NCBI GenBank assembly: GCA_911728435.2
Contig: OU452198.1
Span: forward strand, 11,008,001-11,072,000
DNA from: Apoderus coryli
Lineage: Eukaryota; Arthropoda; Insecta; Coleoptera; Attelabidae
Reading direction: 5' to 3'
DNA length: 64,000 bases
Shown here: piece by piece, positions 45,191-56,643 of the stretch
How positions within the stretch are numbered: the first letter of the stretch is position 1
Layout: each line of letters starts with the position of its first letter
Program-made: the position numbers and the translations under genes
Notes under the pieces: model-generated
What the model was told of the DNA's origin: nothing
Databases searched by the model: none
Seen by the model: the letters and a program-made list of their open reading frames with translations, nothing else

Positions 45191-45224
45191 TATATTTCAC
45201 AGCAAAATAAGTTTTAGTAGATTT

Positions 45225-45460
45225 TTTTTGAAAAACAAAACTCTAGACGGTGCGGAAAATTTGTTGCTAAAAGATCTTGGGCTTGGCGGTAGTGATAAGA
45301 GTACAGTTGTTGTTCTTTCGCAATCCGCCATACAACTGAATTCGAAATTTGAGTTTGTTGCGCAAGTCGTCTTGTGCGAATATTAGGATTTTCTTCAAAA
45401 TTATCTAAAATTTCTTCCTCATTTCGTACGTTTCTAACGGTTCTATTTCTTCCTCTATCA
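45225..45460 (-). pseudogene. Tc3/mariner-like transposase HTH fragment
   Basis: The minus-strand frame runs about 75 residues without a stop: NVRNEEEILDNFEENPNIRT, RRLAQQTQISNSVVWRIAKE, QQLYSYHYRQAQDLLATNFP, HRLEFC. This is the second helix-turn-helix and linker of DUF4817-type transposases (compare STRQLAEASGVSRSSIIRIL and RRLQFC in copy A). The catalytic region to the left is not recognisable. Confidence 0.75.
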
Positions 45461-45589
45461 GATTTAAAACAATTTAAAAGTATAACGACGAATTACGTAC
45501 GAAAAAAACACTGATTTTAACAAATTTAATAAATGTCATTTTGACAATCATTACATAAGTAAGTAATATTTTTAGATATAAACTGGAAA

Positions 45590-45910
45590 ATCTGTAAGTT
45601 TTTCGAGAAAAAACAAGTACGCCTTTTTTATGTAGAAAACTTTATTTTATCACATTTTTGACACAAATGGAATAAAACTTACAAGAAAAAAAGTTAGGTT
45701 ATAATTACATTTAACTATGTGAATAAATATGCTACATTTATTATTATTCGTTTCGAAAATATTTCAAAAAAATCGTCCTCAGGCAGTCACCTTTACCACC
45801 CTGTATCTTTGTAAATAAGGGCTTTTCGAAAAATTACAATTTAGGTTTTTTTCATGATTAGACGTACGTCCCCAATTCGCTCACAAATTTTGACCACCTA
45901 TCTTAAAAAC
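45590..45910. repeat. Half copy of the 18.9 kb foldback family
   Basis: It matches the right arm of 18921-19806 (TTTTTCGAGAAAA, CGCCTTTTTTATGTAGAAAA, ACCCTGTATCTTTGTA) and extends to the outer end at about 45910 (TTTTGACCACC...). The left arm is absent. Confidence 0.7.
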
Positions 45911-47110
45911 ACCTATAATATATGGGATATAGCCTTATTTAAAAAAACAAGTTTATGATGGTTTTTCAAAAATAAAGCGTCGTAGTGAAAATTTGTAAAC
46001 GGTATCTTATTCGCCTCAAAAAGTCCTTTTCATTTTTTTATAAAAATATAAATATAACGTCAGAAATAAATAAAAAGTAAAATCGCAAAAAATCGGTTTT
46101 TCAAAAGTTCTCGAAGACAGCTAAAGTTAGTTTACTTTTGAAAACACCATTTGAAAGGTGTTTAAATTGTACTTTTCTCTAATTTAACCGACATTGTAAC
46201 TCCTACCGGTTTCTATTTAAAAATATTGACTTTTCACAATTTTCTCATTTTCAAGTCTGATGTGATATTTTGCACACCCTGTATTAATATTTAGCAATAC
46301 TCAAAGTTCACATAAATGGACAATTTTTGAGATAGAAATAGTATCTAAAATCAATGAATGAAGGTTTCTTTATGGGAAAATTTTATGTTTTTAGAGCCCT
46401 GTGGGACACCCTGTATCCACGATCAATTATCTCAAGACTTTGCTATTAATTTAGCAAGAAATTAATTTTATTTTTTAATTTTGTATGTTTGTACCCGACA
46501 ACAAAATCATTTAAATAATGCTCTCAGCCATTTTTTAAACCCATACAAATGATAAATATAAAGCTCTGTTCGCATTTAATGTTTGCTGTATATCAGATAT
46601 AATCGTGCACAAAACTGACTTTAATTTGGTTTATGATTTCAACATTAAATTTTAAATTGCATAATAACATGAAACCATACAACTTCAATGTTCTAAAAGC
46701 TGATGACGGCAAGCCATGGAAATGAATTTCGTATATAACAAAATCTACAGTTTAAAGTTGAAGAGTGTTCGCTGGCGTTCATTTTAAGTGCGGCTTACCA
46801 TAGACGTACTTAATAGTATTCATCATTAGAAGAGAGAGTTATTTAATAATATTCTGTGTGATGTTTCAAGTTTCGGCAACTGTTTTGGGTGCTCAGTATG
46901 CGTAATCTAAACTTAAATTGAATGTGATTTGTAACAAAGGAAGAACATTTCTCTGATGCCGCCTTAGATCTTTGTGAAGATAATTCGTTAATAGAATTCG
47001 TAATTTGTCGCGTCGGCGTCGGTCGGTCGGTGAGATATTTGTTGATTCAATTTTGGTATTGAAGTATTGGTAGTCTATGAGCAAGAATATACCTTCTGCT
47101 AAATCGAAAT
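45911..47110. other. Repeat fragments, no gene recognised
   Basis: It contains a block shared with 31310-31375 and two isolated MITE right ends (CACACCCTGTA at 46273 and GGGACACCCTGTA at 46403). Nothing coding is supported. Confidence 0.4.
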
Positions 47111-47113
47111 TTT

Positions 47114-48230
47114 ACAGGGTTATTCACGCCATACGACACGGAATATGTGGCTCAATTTCCTAAAAGTTTTATTCATGGGTTCGATAAAAATGATTGATCT
47201 ATACAGGGTGTCCTAAATATTAGAAATGAACCATAGTTGTGTTTTTTTTAAATGGAATGCCCTGTATATGAATATATTTTTAGATTCCCATTCAAAAATA
47301 AACCTAACTTTCATTAAAGTACAGGTCACCTAAACCTGACAGTTTTTTAAATATTTTCATTTTTATAAAAATATAGACATAATTTGAATAAAAAAAATTC
47401 ACACCTATTCGTTTGCTCTTTTTAAGCCAGTCTAGGCTGATAAATATACCCACTCATCACTTGTTACACCAAATATAAAAAACCCCCAATACTAAATACA
47501 GGGTGTCCAATAATATAAGTCATATGAACGTAAAGTTTAATTCTGTTTATTTCAAATGGAACACCCGGCATATGAGGTCAAAATTAGATGCACAAAGTAA
47601 TTATCTGCAAAATATTATAATACTTTCCTATGGATAACTCTTGACGTTTTCGTGGAAAATGCACATATTCATAATATTAGTGAATTTTTAATTGAATCTC
47701 TTAGTTTCATGTAGATCACCCTGTATTTGATGATGCAAAATTAAAGTTAAAGTAATTTAATTTAATTTTCCATGGAAGAGGCACACCTATTGGTAATAAT
47801 AGGAAGAATTTTCAAAATTATTATTAATATTTATCAAGTCAGTCATGAGAATTTGAGAAGACAGATTACATTTTTTTTAAATTGATATTAATAGTGTGTT
47901 GGGAATTTTTCATAAAACAGTATTTTATCTGTGACATGTGATTTAATTCCCGGCGCAAAATCATCCCAAAAAAGCCGTTTTCGAGAGACTGTTAAGGCAG
48001 TTTAACGAAAGACACGACCCAAACACAGTGCAACTTCAAGATCTTTTCAATATTGAATTTAAATCGTGTTGAATTTTGTACATGCCAGGAACAAAATCAT
48101 CGAAAATTAACTTTTTTAATAGAGCAGATGAAGGAGGAAATACTGGTTTACAATCTAGTTTGCCCAAAACTTTCTTTTTTATAAAATGCTGCCAAATACC
48201 AAATTCCTCTCTACCCCGGCTTGTCATGAT
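47114..48230 (+). repeat. Interspersed repeat R1, copy c
   Basis: It starts CAGGGTTATTCACGCCATACG as at 22556 and continues past the point where copy a is interrupted. It therefore shows the intact R1 order. A 63-residue minus-strand frame at 48036-48227 shares a short FVP-type stretch with copy b, but no protein family is recognised. Confidence 0.7.
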
Positions 48231-48690
48231 GTTCTGATAAATTACCCCTAAAGCGAAAATATTACTGATACGGACGTGTTCTGCCAGTTATTACAAGTTT
48301 CAACATAGCCGCAAATATGCAATACTGCTCACCGCGTTAGAAATATTTGAAAATAATATTAGTAAAAGCTAGTAAAAATTAAAAAAAAATCATATATTTT
48401 TGACAAGAGTTTGAACATGATGATGCTACAGGTGCTTGACCAATTAGACTCACAAACGGAGACTCTTCTGGGGTATGCATCCAGTCATACAATTGAGTAT
48501 ATAGGCTAAGTTTTCTTCTGAGGATTAAGTGAAATAGGCTCATAACTCTAGATTTTTTTCGAATCGATTAGAACATAAATATACAGCATGTCCCATTAAA
48601 ATATACATTTTTTTAAATTAATTTAATAATATAGAAATTAGCAATATTGCCGACTTCAGTTTGATCAGCCTGTGTTGTAAAAATATATTA
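48231..48690. other. No gene recognised
   Basis: AT-rich spacer between R1 copy c and the split MITE. Confidence 0.4.
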
Positions 48691-48695
48691 ATATA

Positions 48696-50340
48696 TAGGG
48701 TGTTCTATTTAAAATAAAAAAGTCGCCGTCAACTTCCGGTATACCGCTGCTATCCCATCAGTAAACACACATACGTTTATTTAACGTTTATCATTACAAA
48801 ACACCTTTCCAAAAAATGTACATTAAATACGTACATTTTACTTTTATATGTCGCGCTTTTTCACGTTACAGAACACTAATAACGAAACGTTAGTTAAATG
48901 CTATATAAAAACGTGTATTGAACGTATTTATGTATATATATTCAACGGAGAAATCAAACGTTATTTAAACTGTTCTAAAATACGTTAATAATACGATTAC
49001 ACAAACGTTAATTCTTAGCTTTTAAAAAACGACAAATGAATGTATTAGATATACATGCATTTATCGTTTTTTAAAAGCTAATAATTAACGTTTGTGTAAT
49101 CGTTTTAATTACGCATTTTAGAAACGTTTAAATAACGTTTGATTTCACGTTATTTAATCTGGTTTTTAGATATTTTTGTAACGTGAAATATACGTTGATA
49201 AAATGTATGGAATAAATCAATAAAACTACCAGATTTCCATTGTTGGGTTGGTACAAAAGTTTGATGAAAAAATAATGCCCTTTGTGTTAAATAGTTAAAC
49301 CAAAAAATATAAACATTTGGGTGTTTTTTAATATTAAATATTGTGGTCAAATATAACTTACAAAATTATACGATACAATAATGCACGTTTCGGCGAACGC
49401 TTTCTGTCGCCTAAACTTACGTTATATCGAATAATTTTGTAATTTCTTTTTGACAATATTTTATATAAAAATATTGAATAACACAAAAAAACGGATTTTT
49501 GATTTGTTTTTAATATATTTACAACCAACAATCCAACTTTTTGGTTTAACGATTTAGGATATTGGAGACATACTTTTAGCATCGAACCTTGTCCGTTATT
49601 TTATTAGGATAAAAACACTTTACATTTTTTGTTGTATATAATTATAACAAAATGTTCTAGAATCATCACTAGTGTAAAATGTAAGATAACAAATTGTCTA
49701 TAAATATGTAATTTATTCTAAACATAGGAACATTTTTTTTAATAACAAACAGAAAGTTAAATTAAGAAACAAATAATTCTTTCATATATTAAGAAGAATA
49801 AAATAGAGAATTATGCTTAAATTTTGACTGCTTCTTAACCGCTTACGATATGGAATTTTAATTAATTTAAAAAATCAATAAATTATAAATCTAATAAATA
49901 AATAATGCTTGCAAAACGTTATTTTAGCTATAAATATCGGTTTATTATAAATTGCATAAAGAACGTTATATAAACGTTTTTAATGTTTGACACGCGTTGA
50001 AAAAACACCTAAAACAAACGTTTTTATTTTTAATACATATACAACGTTACTTAAACATAATAAATGTACGTAGTTGTATTTAGATAATAACAACACGTGT
50101 CTATAACGTTTAAATTGAACGGTGTAAATTTAAACTTAAAATAAACCGTCACTTTTCTAACGTAAGACCAATTATCAACAATTGACACGTTAAATCAACG
50201 TTTAATTTACGTATATGTGTTTACTGGGATTATGTTATTTAAGTAGACCATATTGAACAATACAGATACCGAATTTTTCGAAATTCAATTTAAGGTAGTC
50301 TTTGAAATATCCTACTGGGACGTCACCATAGGACACCCTG
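48696..50340. mobile_element. 183 bp-family MITE split by a 1.47 kb insertion
   Basis: 48696-48753 and 50229-50340 match the left and right parts of the MITE at 33987-34169, with TA outside both ends. The intact copy shows that the interruption lies between GCTAT and ATTATGTTATTT-like sequence. Confidence 0.8.
48754..50228. mobile_element. 1475 bp ACGTT-rich non-autonomous DNA transposon
   Basis: The ends are CCCATCAGTAAACACACATA and the inverse of CCCAGTAAACACATATACGT. The dinucleotide AT appears on both sides and once in the empty copy. More than 20 ACGTT words occur on either strand throughout. An internal inverted repeat spans 48950-49146. No transposase is visible; the superfamily is undetermined. 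Confidence 0.7.
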
Positions 50341-50879
50341 TATATCTTAACTGAGAAAACTGAAACACCGGAACTGGCAGATTATTTTCTTCGTTGTTTT
50401 TTCTCTGATTCGGGAAATATTCAAATAAAATTTCATTCGTGCATCGAAATGAACGAATCAGTGCAATTTTGATGCACTTGTGCAATTTACAAAAAGCGAA
50501 AAATAAATTGACGCCACTGTGTGACTATTAAATAAATTTGCTGTTCTGTAGATATTACAGCATTTCTGAATTAGTAGAAAATTTAATGTGTTAATAGAGC
50601 AAGCAGCCAACGCGGAACATACACATACAAAATATTCATACACACATATACACAAGGGATAATAATAAGGACTAAAACGTTCCTACGTTGTATAGAGAGT
50701 AAAGCTATGCAGCTAGCAACCTGTTGCTGACACTATAGAAATAGCACAGTAGTGATGTTGAATTGAGTAGTAGTAAAGTCTATTGTAAAATAAAAATAAT
50801 TAGAGTATTTTAGTTTTATTTTATTAAGAGAACAACAATAATAATATATTTTATTTATTCGGATTATTTATATTATATA

Positions 50880-52040
50880 CAGTATGTCCACAGATGACGG
50901 ACAAAATATGGACTAAATTTTATTTTTCCGCCAAACATTATCTTTATCCTGAGTTCAATTTTATTAAAATCGGACTATCCATAAGAAAGTTAGACAACTT
51001 TTTACAAACCAACATTCACCGGCTCCTCCACCATTTATTTATGAAGATAGGGAAAAAAGGATAACATGAAAAAGTTTTAGATTTGTGCTTAGATCATCCT
51101 CATTAAGTTTAACACTTACGTAATATAAGTATATTTTTAAGTAAACAGTGTTTTTCAATTTAGAGTTAGATTTACGCCCTCTAGTGGACATTTTAGGAAA
51201 CTAAAACTATTTTCCAGCGATTTCCCTTGTCCGCTTTTACTAAAACAAAAAAAATCCTAAAACCGTACCATGAGTAGTTTTCGAGATAGTATCTGTACAC
51301 CCAGTACAAGAACGCTTTGTCGAAAAATTTCAAGCGGTTTAACTTTCAGTACGTGGAATTCGTCAACTGGCCAGAAAACTCAAACATACTGAGTCGGTGG
51401 AAAATTTAACAAAAAAAAGGAACCTTTTCACGACGATGATGCTGCCACAGTTGTCGTCTTGCAGTCTGTTGTGGAAAAGCCTATTCTATCGTTATGAATA
51501 CGAGCTGAAAATTTGCAGATTGTCCAAAAAAGTCAAACTCAAAATATATTACAATCCAATATCTTTTAGTCAAACAGCTTATTTTATTCTCTGACGAATC
51601 CACTTTTTCCACAAATGGAACGGTAGCTTCGCATCACGTACGATACTGGAGCAGCGAAAATTCAGAATTTAGAATTCATATACGTCAACAATATCAGACA
51701 TTGAAATGTTGGAAGCTTTTCTTTCGGACCATCAGTTGGATGAGCTGCCAGTACGTTACCATGGACAACAAGACGGCTGCCCGGCACATTATACTCGCGA
51801 AGTCACATAATGGATTAATAATAAATTCCGAGATCGATGAATTGGCCGAAATAGTCCAAATTCCAAATTGTGTGGCCTGCGAAGAGTCCGGGCCTCATAA
51901 TTCCTGATGCGTTTCTTTGGGGCCGTTTGAAGCAACTCACGTATGAACAACTTATTGGAAATAAAGGATTTCGCTTAAAGAGATAAGAAAAAGTTATGAT
52001 CACATTTTGGGGGCAGTTTGAGAAATGCTTCGAGCACTTA
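50880..52040 (+). pseudogene. Mariner-like transposase relic
   Basis: After a CAGTATGTCC end at about 50880, the plus strand shows GIRQLARKLKHTESVENLTK (helix-turn-helix, near 51345). It then shows LILFSDESTFSTNGTVASHH (first catalytic Asp, about 51580), HGQQDGCPAHYTREV (second Asp, about 51764) and IIPDAFLWGRLKQLTYEQL (third Asp block, about 51905). These lie in several frames with stops. It is a full-length but dead DDxD element of a lineage different from copies A-C. Confidence 0.75.
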
Positions 52041-52239
52041 GTTTTTTAATGAATACGATAATTTTTTACACTTAATTTCTTATAAAGTTTCTCTTTTTTA
52101 TCTAAGGATTTCTTAACATTAATGAATTAAATTTGAAAACTTTGCAGAATTTGGAATAGTGAGAGTAGTCTTTGGCTGAGGTTTCAACTTTATCTTTAGT
52201 TCATCTCTTGCGTGACTGAGAGTGATATTGTGAATAACA

Positions 52240-53080
52240 GTGTGAAGTTTGGCAGTGGCCTGAAGTCCGGGTCTGATTAAGTGCCATCTTTTCTTGTAAA
52301 GGATTGCATTGGGGCTTTTGCGTACCCTTTATGCAAGCTCTTTAATTTGTCCTTACGTTCGGAAAGCTTTCCGAGCGCTTGGAAGCAAAGATCATTCCCA
52401 TATTTAAGTCAGGCGACAATGTGATATTCGTAACTATCGTCCAATTTCTATCCTGTCAAACTTTTCTAAACTGTTTGAAGCCGTATTGTATAGCCGCATA
52501 CACCCATTCGAAGTCAAATTACTTTGCATCAACATGGATTTATGTCACTGAAATCCACTGCAACAAACTTGACTATGATTTGTCAGGTAATATCTGAAGT
52601 TTTGGGCAGAGGAGGCTGCATAGATGTAGTTTATACCGATTTAACTAAGGCCTTTGACATGATGGACCACGGAATTCTTCTAGAATTCTTGACCAATACG
52701 GTTTCGTCAATATGCTAAAAATGTTACTGAAATCTTATTTGATCAACCGAGTCCAATATGTTTATTATAATGAATTTCAATCAAAGGATTACTTGGCAGG
52801 ATCGGGTGTTCCTCAGGGATCGAACCTGGGACCCCGTTGTTTTTGATATGATGATATATGATTTTTTTTGTTATTTTATTATATTCTTATCTATATTTAG
52901 GTATTATTTGATATTGTGAATATGTTATATCAAAATGTTGTTGTTTTTCTTTTTTTTTGGCTTCAATCATTAAGGCTAATATGATTAATTTTTGTATATG
53001 TATGTTTAATATTTAATATCAAGATAAATTGTCCTGTACCTAATTGGTTTCTTGCTGTTGCACAATAAATGCTATTATTA
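52240..53080 (+). pseudogene. Jockey-like LINE relic
   Basis: Same family as the LINE at 27305: KIIPIFKSGDN, PISILSNFSKLFEAVLYSRI, ISEVLGRGGCIDVVYTDLTK, AFDMMDHGILL (first catalytic Asp) and GVPQGSNLGPR. Multiple frameshifts are present. Everything from just after GVPQGSNLGP (about 52840) to the 3' UTR is deleted, including the FADD site. The tail GCACAATAAATGCTATTATT at about 53058 matches that of the 27305 copy. Confidence 0.8.
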
Positions 53081-53262
53081 TTACTGGCGCAATTGTTCTA
53101 CACCCATACAAACCAGATCTGTGTATATGGAAGGCGCTAAGCCACTCTGCGGGTGTTCATAATTTTTATCCTGTTTTTATTTTCACAATCTCTTCTCCTC
53201 TGAATTTCCTGGTATTACGTTTATTATAATGATATGCCGCCTTCTATTTTATATTATACATC

Positions 53263-53470
53263 AGCGGTTCTCAAACTGCAGTATACGAGTAGTCAAAAGT
53301 AAAGCCTGGGGTATATTGAGCTGACCGATCGTTAAGTGTCTCGAAGACATTGTAACTAACAAGGGTATTTCGCACACTGTAGCTACGCCAATCTTTAATA
53401 TGCCCTCAAAAATATTGGTTAAAATAAAAACGGCGAATATGATTGATTGTATCAGGGTTGGGGAAAGACG
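53263..53470 (+). mobile_element. hAT-type terminal sequence
   Basis: CAGCGGTTCTCAAACTGC at 53263 is a typical hAT terminal repeat start. No inverse partner was found downstream, so only one end is supported. Confidence 0.4.
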
Positions 53471-53530
53471 ATTCCTGTAGAGTAGCATATTATCGCCACT
53501 GCTATGGATCATGGGAAACCTTCATACATT

Positions 53531-54145
53531 ATGCCGGGTCCAGATCAAACCGACAAAGGAGAAACAAAACAGAAACTTTATGTTTTTCTACAATTCTGCA
53601 ACAAAGTTGCAACATTTCAGCGACTTTTTTGTCGCGGCTTTGTTCGCGTGGCGGTAAATTTCAAAGGGTTTCTGTTTTGTTTGCTTTATCGGGAACAGTG
53701 TCGAATCAGTGTGGACGGAGAAAATATTAAATTATCGTTCGCGTATGCTCATTTGCTTATGTGATTATTGTGAAAACAATGTCGGAGAAAACTAAGTCCG
53801 GACAATGGATAACACTTGTAAATTAATCGAAATATATAGAGAGACACCATTGTTATGGGACTCAAAAAATATTGACTATAAAAACCGTTATAAAAAGGCT
53901 GATGCTTTAAAGGAATTTGGACGATCTCTGAATTTGTCAGCGGAGAAAATTGAACGAAAAATAAAAAATATCAACTCTTAATATCAAAGAGAAAGAAGGA
54001 ATTATAGGCAGAATGTTTGTTGCTGTTTTGAATAAATAGTGTGGACTTTTTTTCCAAAATGTTTCTTGCGTGTTTTGTTGCAGAAAAGTTTTGTTTTTGT
54101 TTTGTTTTATGTTTTTGTTTTGTTGATTTGATGTGGACCCGGCAT
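53531..54145 (+). mobile_element. Harbinger-like element with MADF remnant
   Basis: A 615 bp segment with ends ATGCCGGGTCCAGATCAAAC and the inverse of ATGCCGGGTCCACATCAAAT; the similarity extends to CTGCAAC about 70 bp in. No clean target duplication is seen. It carries a MADF-like ORF, the type of second protein carried by many PIF/Harbinger elements. The DDE transposase is absent. The superfamily call is inference. Confidence 0.6.
53805..53981 (+). CDS. Small MADF-domain protein (58 residues, truncated)
   Basis: ATG at 53805 opens KLIEIYRETPLLWDSKNIDY, KNRYKKADALKEFGRSLNLS, AEKIERKIKNI, then TAA at 53979. The order LI-x-YR-x-xPxLWD, Y-K-x-R-x-KADA and K-I-x-NI is the MADF/Myb-SANT-like DNA-binding fold. 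It is cut short, and the same frame resumes as YQRERRNY after the stop, so one nonsense mutation truncated it. An upstream ATG at 53779 (MSEK) lies in another frame and may be the original start lost by a frameshift. Confidence 0.65.
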   Translation: MDNTCKLIEIYRETPLLWDSKNIDYKNRYKKADALKEFGRSLNLSAEKIERKIKNINS

Positions 54146-54149
54146 CACG

Positions 54150-55200
54150 TCACATGAATTAATAATTTTTTGAGTAGGTACGTAACAAATCAAATGATCA
54201 ATGCAAAATTTGATTATTTTTGTTTGTTTCGTTAAGGATTTATTCGGGCGTTGGATATGTCGACGTCTTCTTGCAACCACATAGTATAAGTCAAGTGCAA
54301 GGCTCATAAAAATCATGATTTAAAAAAAAAATAAGATTTTTTTAAAAAATTGTGATTTTGTTGATTTTTTTTTTTATTTTTACTAGCTTTTCCAAATGTT
54401 ATTGGTTTCAAATATTTCTAACTGCTTATATTTTGTTTTGTGAAGTAAACAAATATTTTTACGCAGGTATAGTAATAGTAGGAGTACAAAAACGATACGA
54501 GGCAAGACTGGAGAATTTTCGTTCGCGTAGTTTTTGCCTTTGTCACTCAATTATTTTTTTAGAAAAGCCGACGATTTTCCACACCTGTGGAAATCAGTCA
54601 TTCCTGACTCAAGATCTCCAGCTTTTTAAAGTGTTATCGCTGTACGTTTTTTCTTACTCAAAGTGCTCCTTTGGGCAAAACCACATTTATTTTCTATTGA
54701 ACATTATGTAAACAAAAAGATAGTCCGCGAATGGTAAAATATGAGTACCTCTGCTATACATCTTATTCTTTCTATACGGTATATCTTTTATCGTTTTCTA
54801 CGTCAGTTAAAATCTGCAAGACATATACATAATATATAATACTATTCATTTCGTATAAATACACCAACGGCATCTTTCAATCAAACCAAAGGCCTTTAAT
54901 TATCAATCCTGTCAGATTGCATGGTGCGAACATGTTCACACCGACTGACTGATATTAACCACAGTGTTGCCACATCATTTCAAGATGACATCAGCAGTAA
55001 TCAATGAAAATTGGAAAAAATCAGAGGTTTAAGCCAATTAACGTCAAACTGAAATCATCTAAAATACTGATAATCAACAATAATAAAATATACAATCAAA
55101 GGGCTTCTGAAGTTCAGTACAAATTGCCTCAAATTAATCCTGATTGTCAATGATGATACAAGTGTGACCAGTTTGTTTATAATAATTTAGTTTCGAATTA
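54150..55200. other. No gene recognised
   Basis: A 119-residue open frame at 54352-54711 is rich in Phe and Tyr codons from A/T-rich DNA and has no recognisable domain, so it is not called. Confidence 0.4.
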
Positions 55201-55208
55201 TAGACATA

Positions 55209-56050
55209 CAGTGTGTCCCCGGATCGACGCAACGCTAGGTGAAAAAGGTTGAAATTTTTTGAGTTGAAAGTTTATCTTCTGGGGTTCAGCCCTGCTTGGA
55301 TAGAAACTAATTTGTACCATAATTTTAATTTCGAAAAATCAAGTGTGCTTTGAAAATTCTCAAAAAACTTTTTTTTCCCACTGCTTGATTTCTATGCGTT
55401 ACGAAAAATGTTATTAACAAAAAATGTTTAAAAATGAGTAAAAATTTTAAAATCCTATCCCTACTTTGATGTTTTGCATTATTTTTATTGCACGCACCTC
55501 CCTATTGAAGATATTAAAAAATTTCGTTAAGAAAAGTTGTTGAAAATAATAAATTAAAAATGATCGGTTTAGAAGATACATCAAAAAATAAAATTTATTT
55601 CAATAGTAACATTAACAACGGTTTATACAATATCTACATCAAAAAATTAATTCCTCAATGTTTTCCTGAAATGCGGTGAAAGCTGCTCTTATCTCCTCCA
55701 GGGGAATAGAGTTTATTGCATCTGTAATACTATTTTTCAATATTTTTATAGTAAGCACAATTGATATTTTAAAGTAATGTTTTCGAAAGTTCGGATCTAA
55801 TTTAGAGCAGAGAACACTACAAAAATATTAAAAATACCAAACTATTTTTGACAACAAACTGTCAAAATATTATTTTATTCTTTTTCCTTCCATGGCATAC
55901 TACTCCTAGAAATGAAGCACTTTACTGGTGGGAAAAAAAGTTTTTTGAAAATTTTCAAAGCACACTTGATTTTTCGAAATTAAAATTATGGCACAAATTA
56001 GTTTCTATCCAAGCAGGGCTGAACCCCAGAAGATAAAGTTGCAACTCAAA
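55209..56050 (-). mobile_element. Mariner-like deletion derivative with long inverted arms
   Basis: It starts CAGTGTGTCCCCGGATCG after TA. Inverted arms of about 130 bp run at 55253-55382 and 55915-56040. On the minus strand 55745-55638 encodes ILKNSITDAINSIPLEEIRA and ends ENIEELIF*, a transposase C-terminus (compare ESIEDLRQRITEECRNI in copy A). The rest of the gene is deleted and the right terminal bases are lost. Confidence 0.6.
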
Positions 56051-56107
56051 ATCGTTCGCACATCTAAGACTTTATTTTTAAAATTTAATTATTAACACTT
56101 TCGTTCT

Positions 56108-56150
56108 CTTGTCGACGTTTCGACTTTTATAAAGTCATTTTCAGGACAAA
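56108..56150 (-). ncRNA. Hammerhead-like motif 6 (one core change)
   Basis: On the minus strand: UUUGUC, CUGAAAA (G8 changed to A), extra U, stem II GACUU/AAGUC, GAAAC, GU, C, GACAAG. Stem I has 5-6 pairs. The G8 change should inactivate it. Confidence 0.45.
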
Positions 56151-56372
56151 GAATAGGGTGTTTTTAGTGTCAATAAAATTAAAATCCCAAAGGACATTTG
56201 CATAAAAATAGTTTAAAAACGGAGTTTTCTTATTAAAATTTTGATTCGCTATGTCGAAAATTATTTTACAAAAAAAAATCAAAATTTTAATTAGGAAACT
56301 CCGTTTTTAAACTATTTTTATGTAAATGTCCTTTGGGATTTTAATTTTATTGATACGAAAAACACCCCATTC

Positions 56373-56414
56373 TTTGTCCTGAAGATGACTTTATAAAAGT
56401 CGAAACTTCGACAT
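56373..56414 (+). ncRNA. Hammerhead-like motif 7 (GUC changed to UUC)
   Basis: On the plus strand: UUUGUC, CUGAAGA, extra U, stem II GACUU/AAGUC, GAAAC, UUC, GACA. The core is canonical, but the G of the GUC triplet is U, removing the second base pair of stem III. Confidence 0.5.
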
Positions 56415-56643
56415 GAAAACGAAATTGTTTTGTTTTTTACTGACCTATACCCAAAAATAATCAAATTGTAAAAATTGCAAGGTCAAAAAATCAAGCTACA
56501 TTTATTTTTTAAATTCTACACTACAGTTTAAATTATCATGTTCGAATGGTCTCCATATTATCCATAAGACTTACTAAAAATACTTCTTTAACTGCGACAA
56601 TGGCAATAAATATATCTCTCGTCAACTACGAGAATCTAAGAGA

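Larger units (their letters stand above)
56105..56415. repeat. Foldback with a hammerhead-like motif in each arm
   Basis: Two arms of about 150 bp are inverted around a centre near 56255-56275. The outer ends carry GTCGACGTTTCGAC on the left and GTCGAAACTTCGAC on the right. The whole forms a 310 bp palindrome. Confidence 0.8.

Noticed and set aside
46700..46735. CTGATGACGGCAAGCC
   Set aside because: A short hairpin follows CUGAUGA, but no GAAAC follows it.
49385..49425. ACGTTTCGGCGAA...TCGCC, resembling the hammerhead stem II plus GAAAC on the minus strand
   Set aside because: The CUGANGA box that must precede stem II is absent (GUUUA instead), so it lacks a catalytic core.
54352..54711. 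119-residue open frame
   Set aside because: No domain, biased Phe/Tyr/Leu content typical of A/T-rich noncoding DNA, no splice or promoter context.
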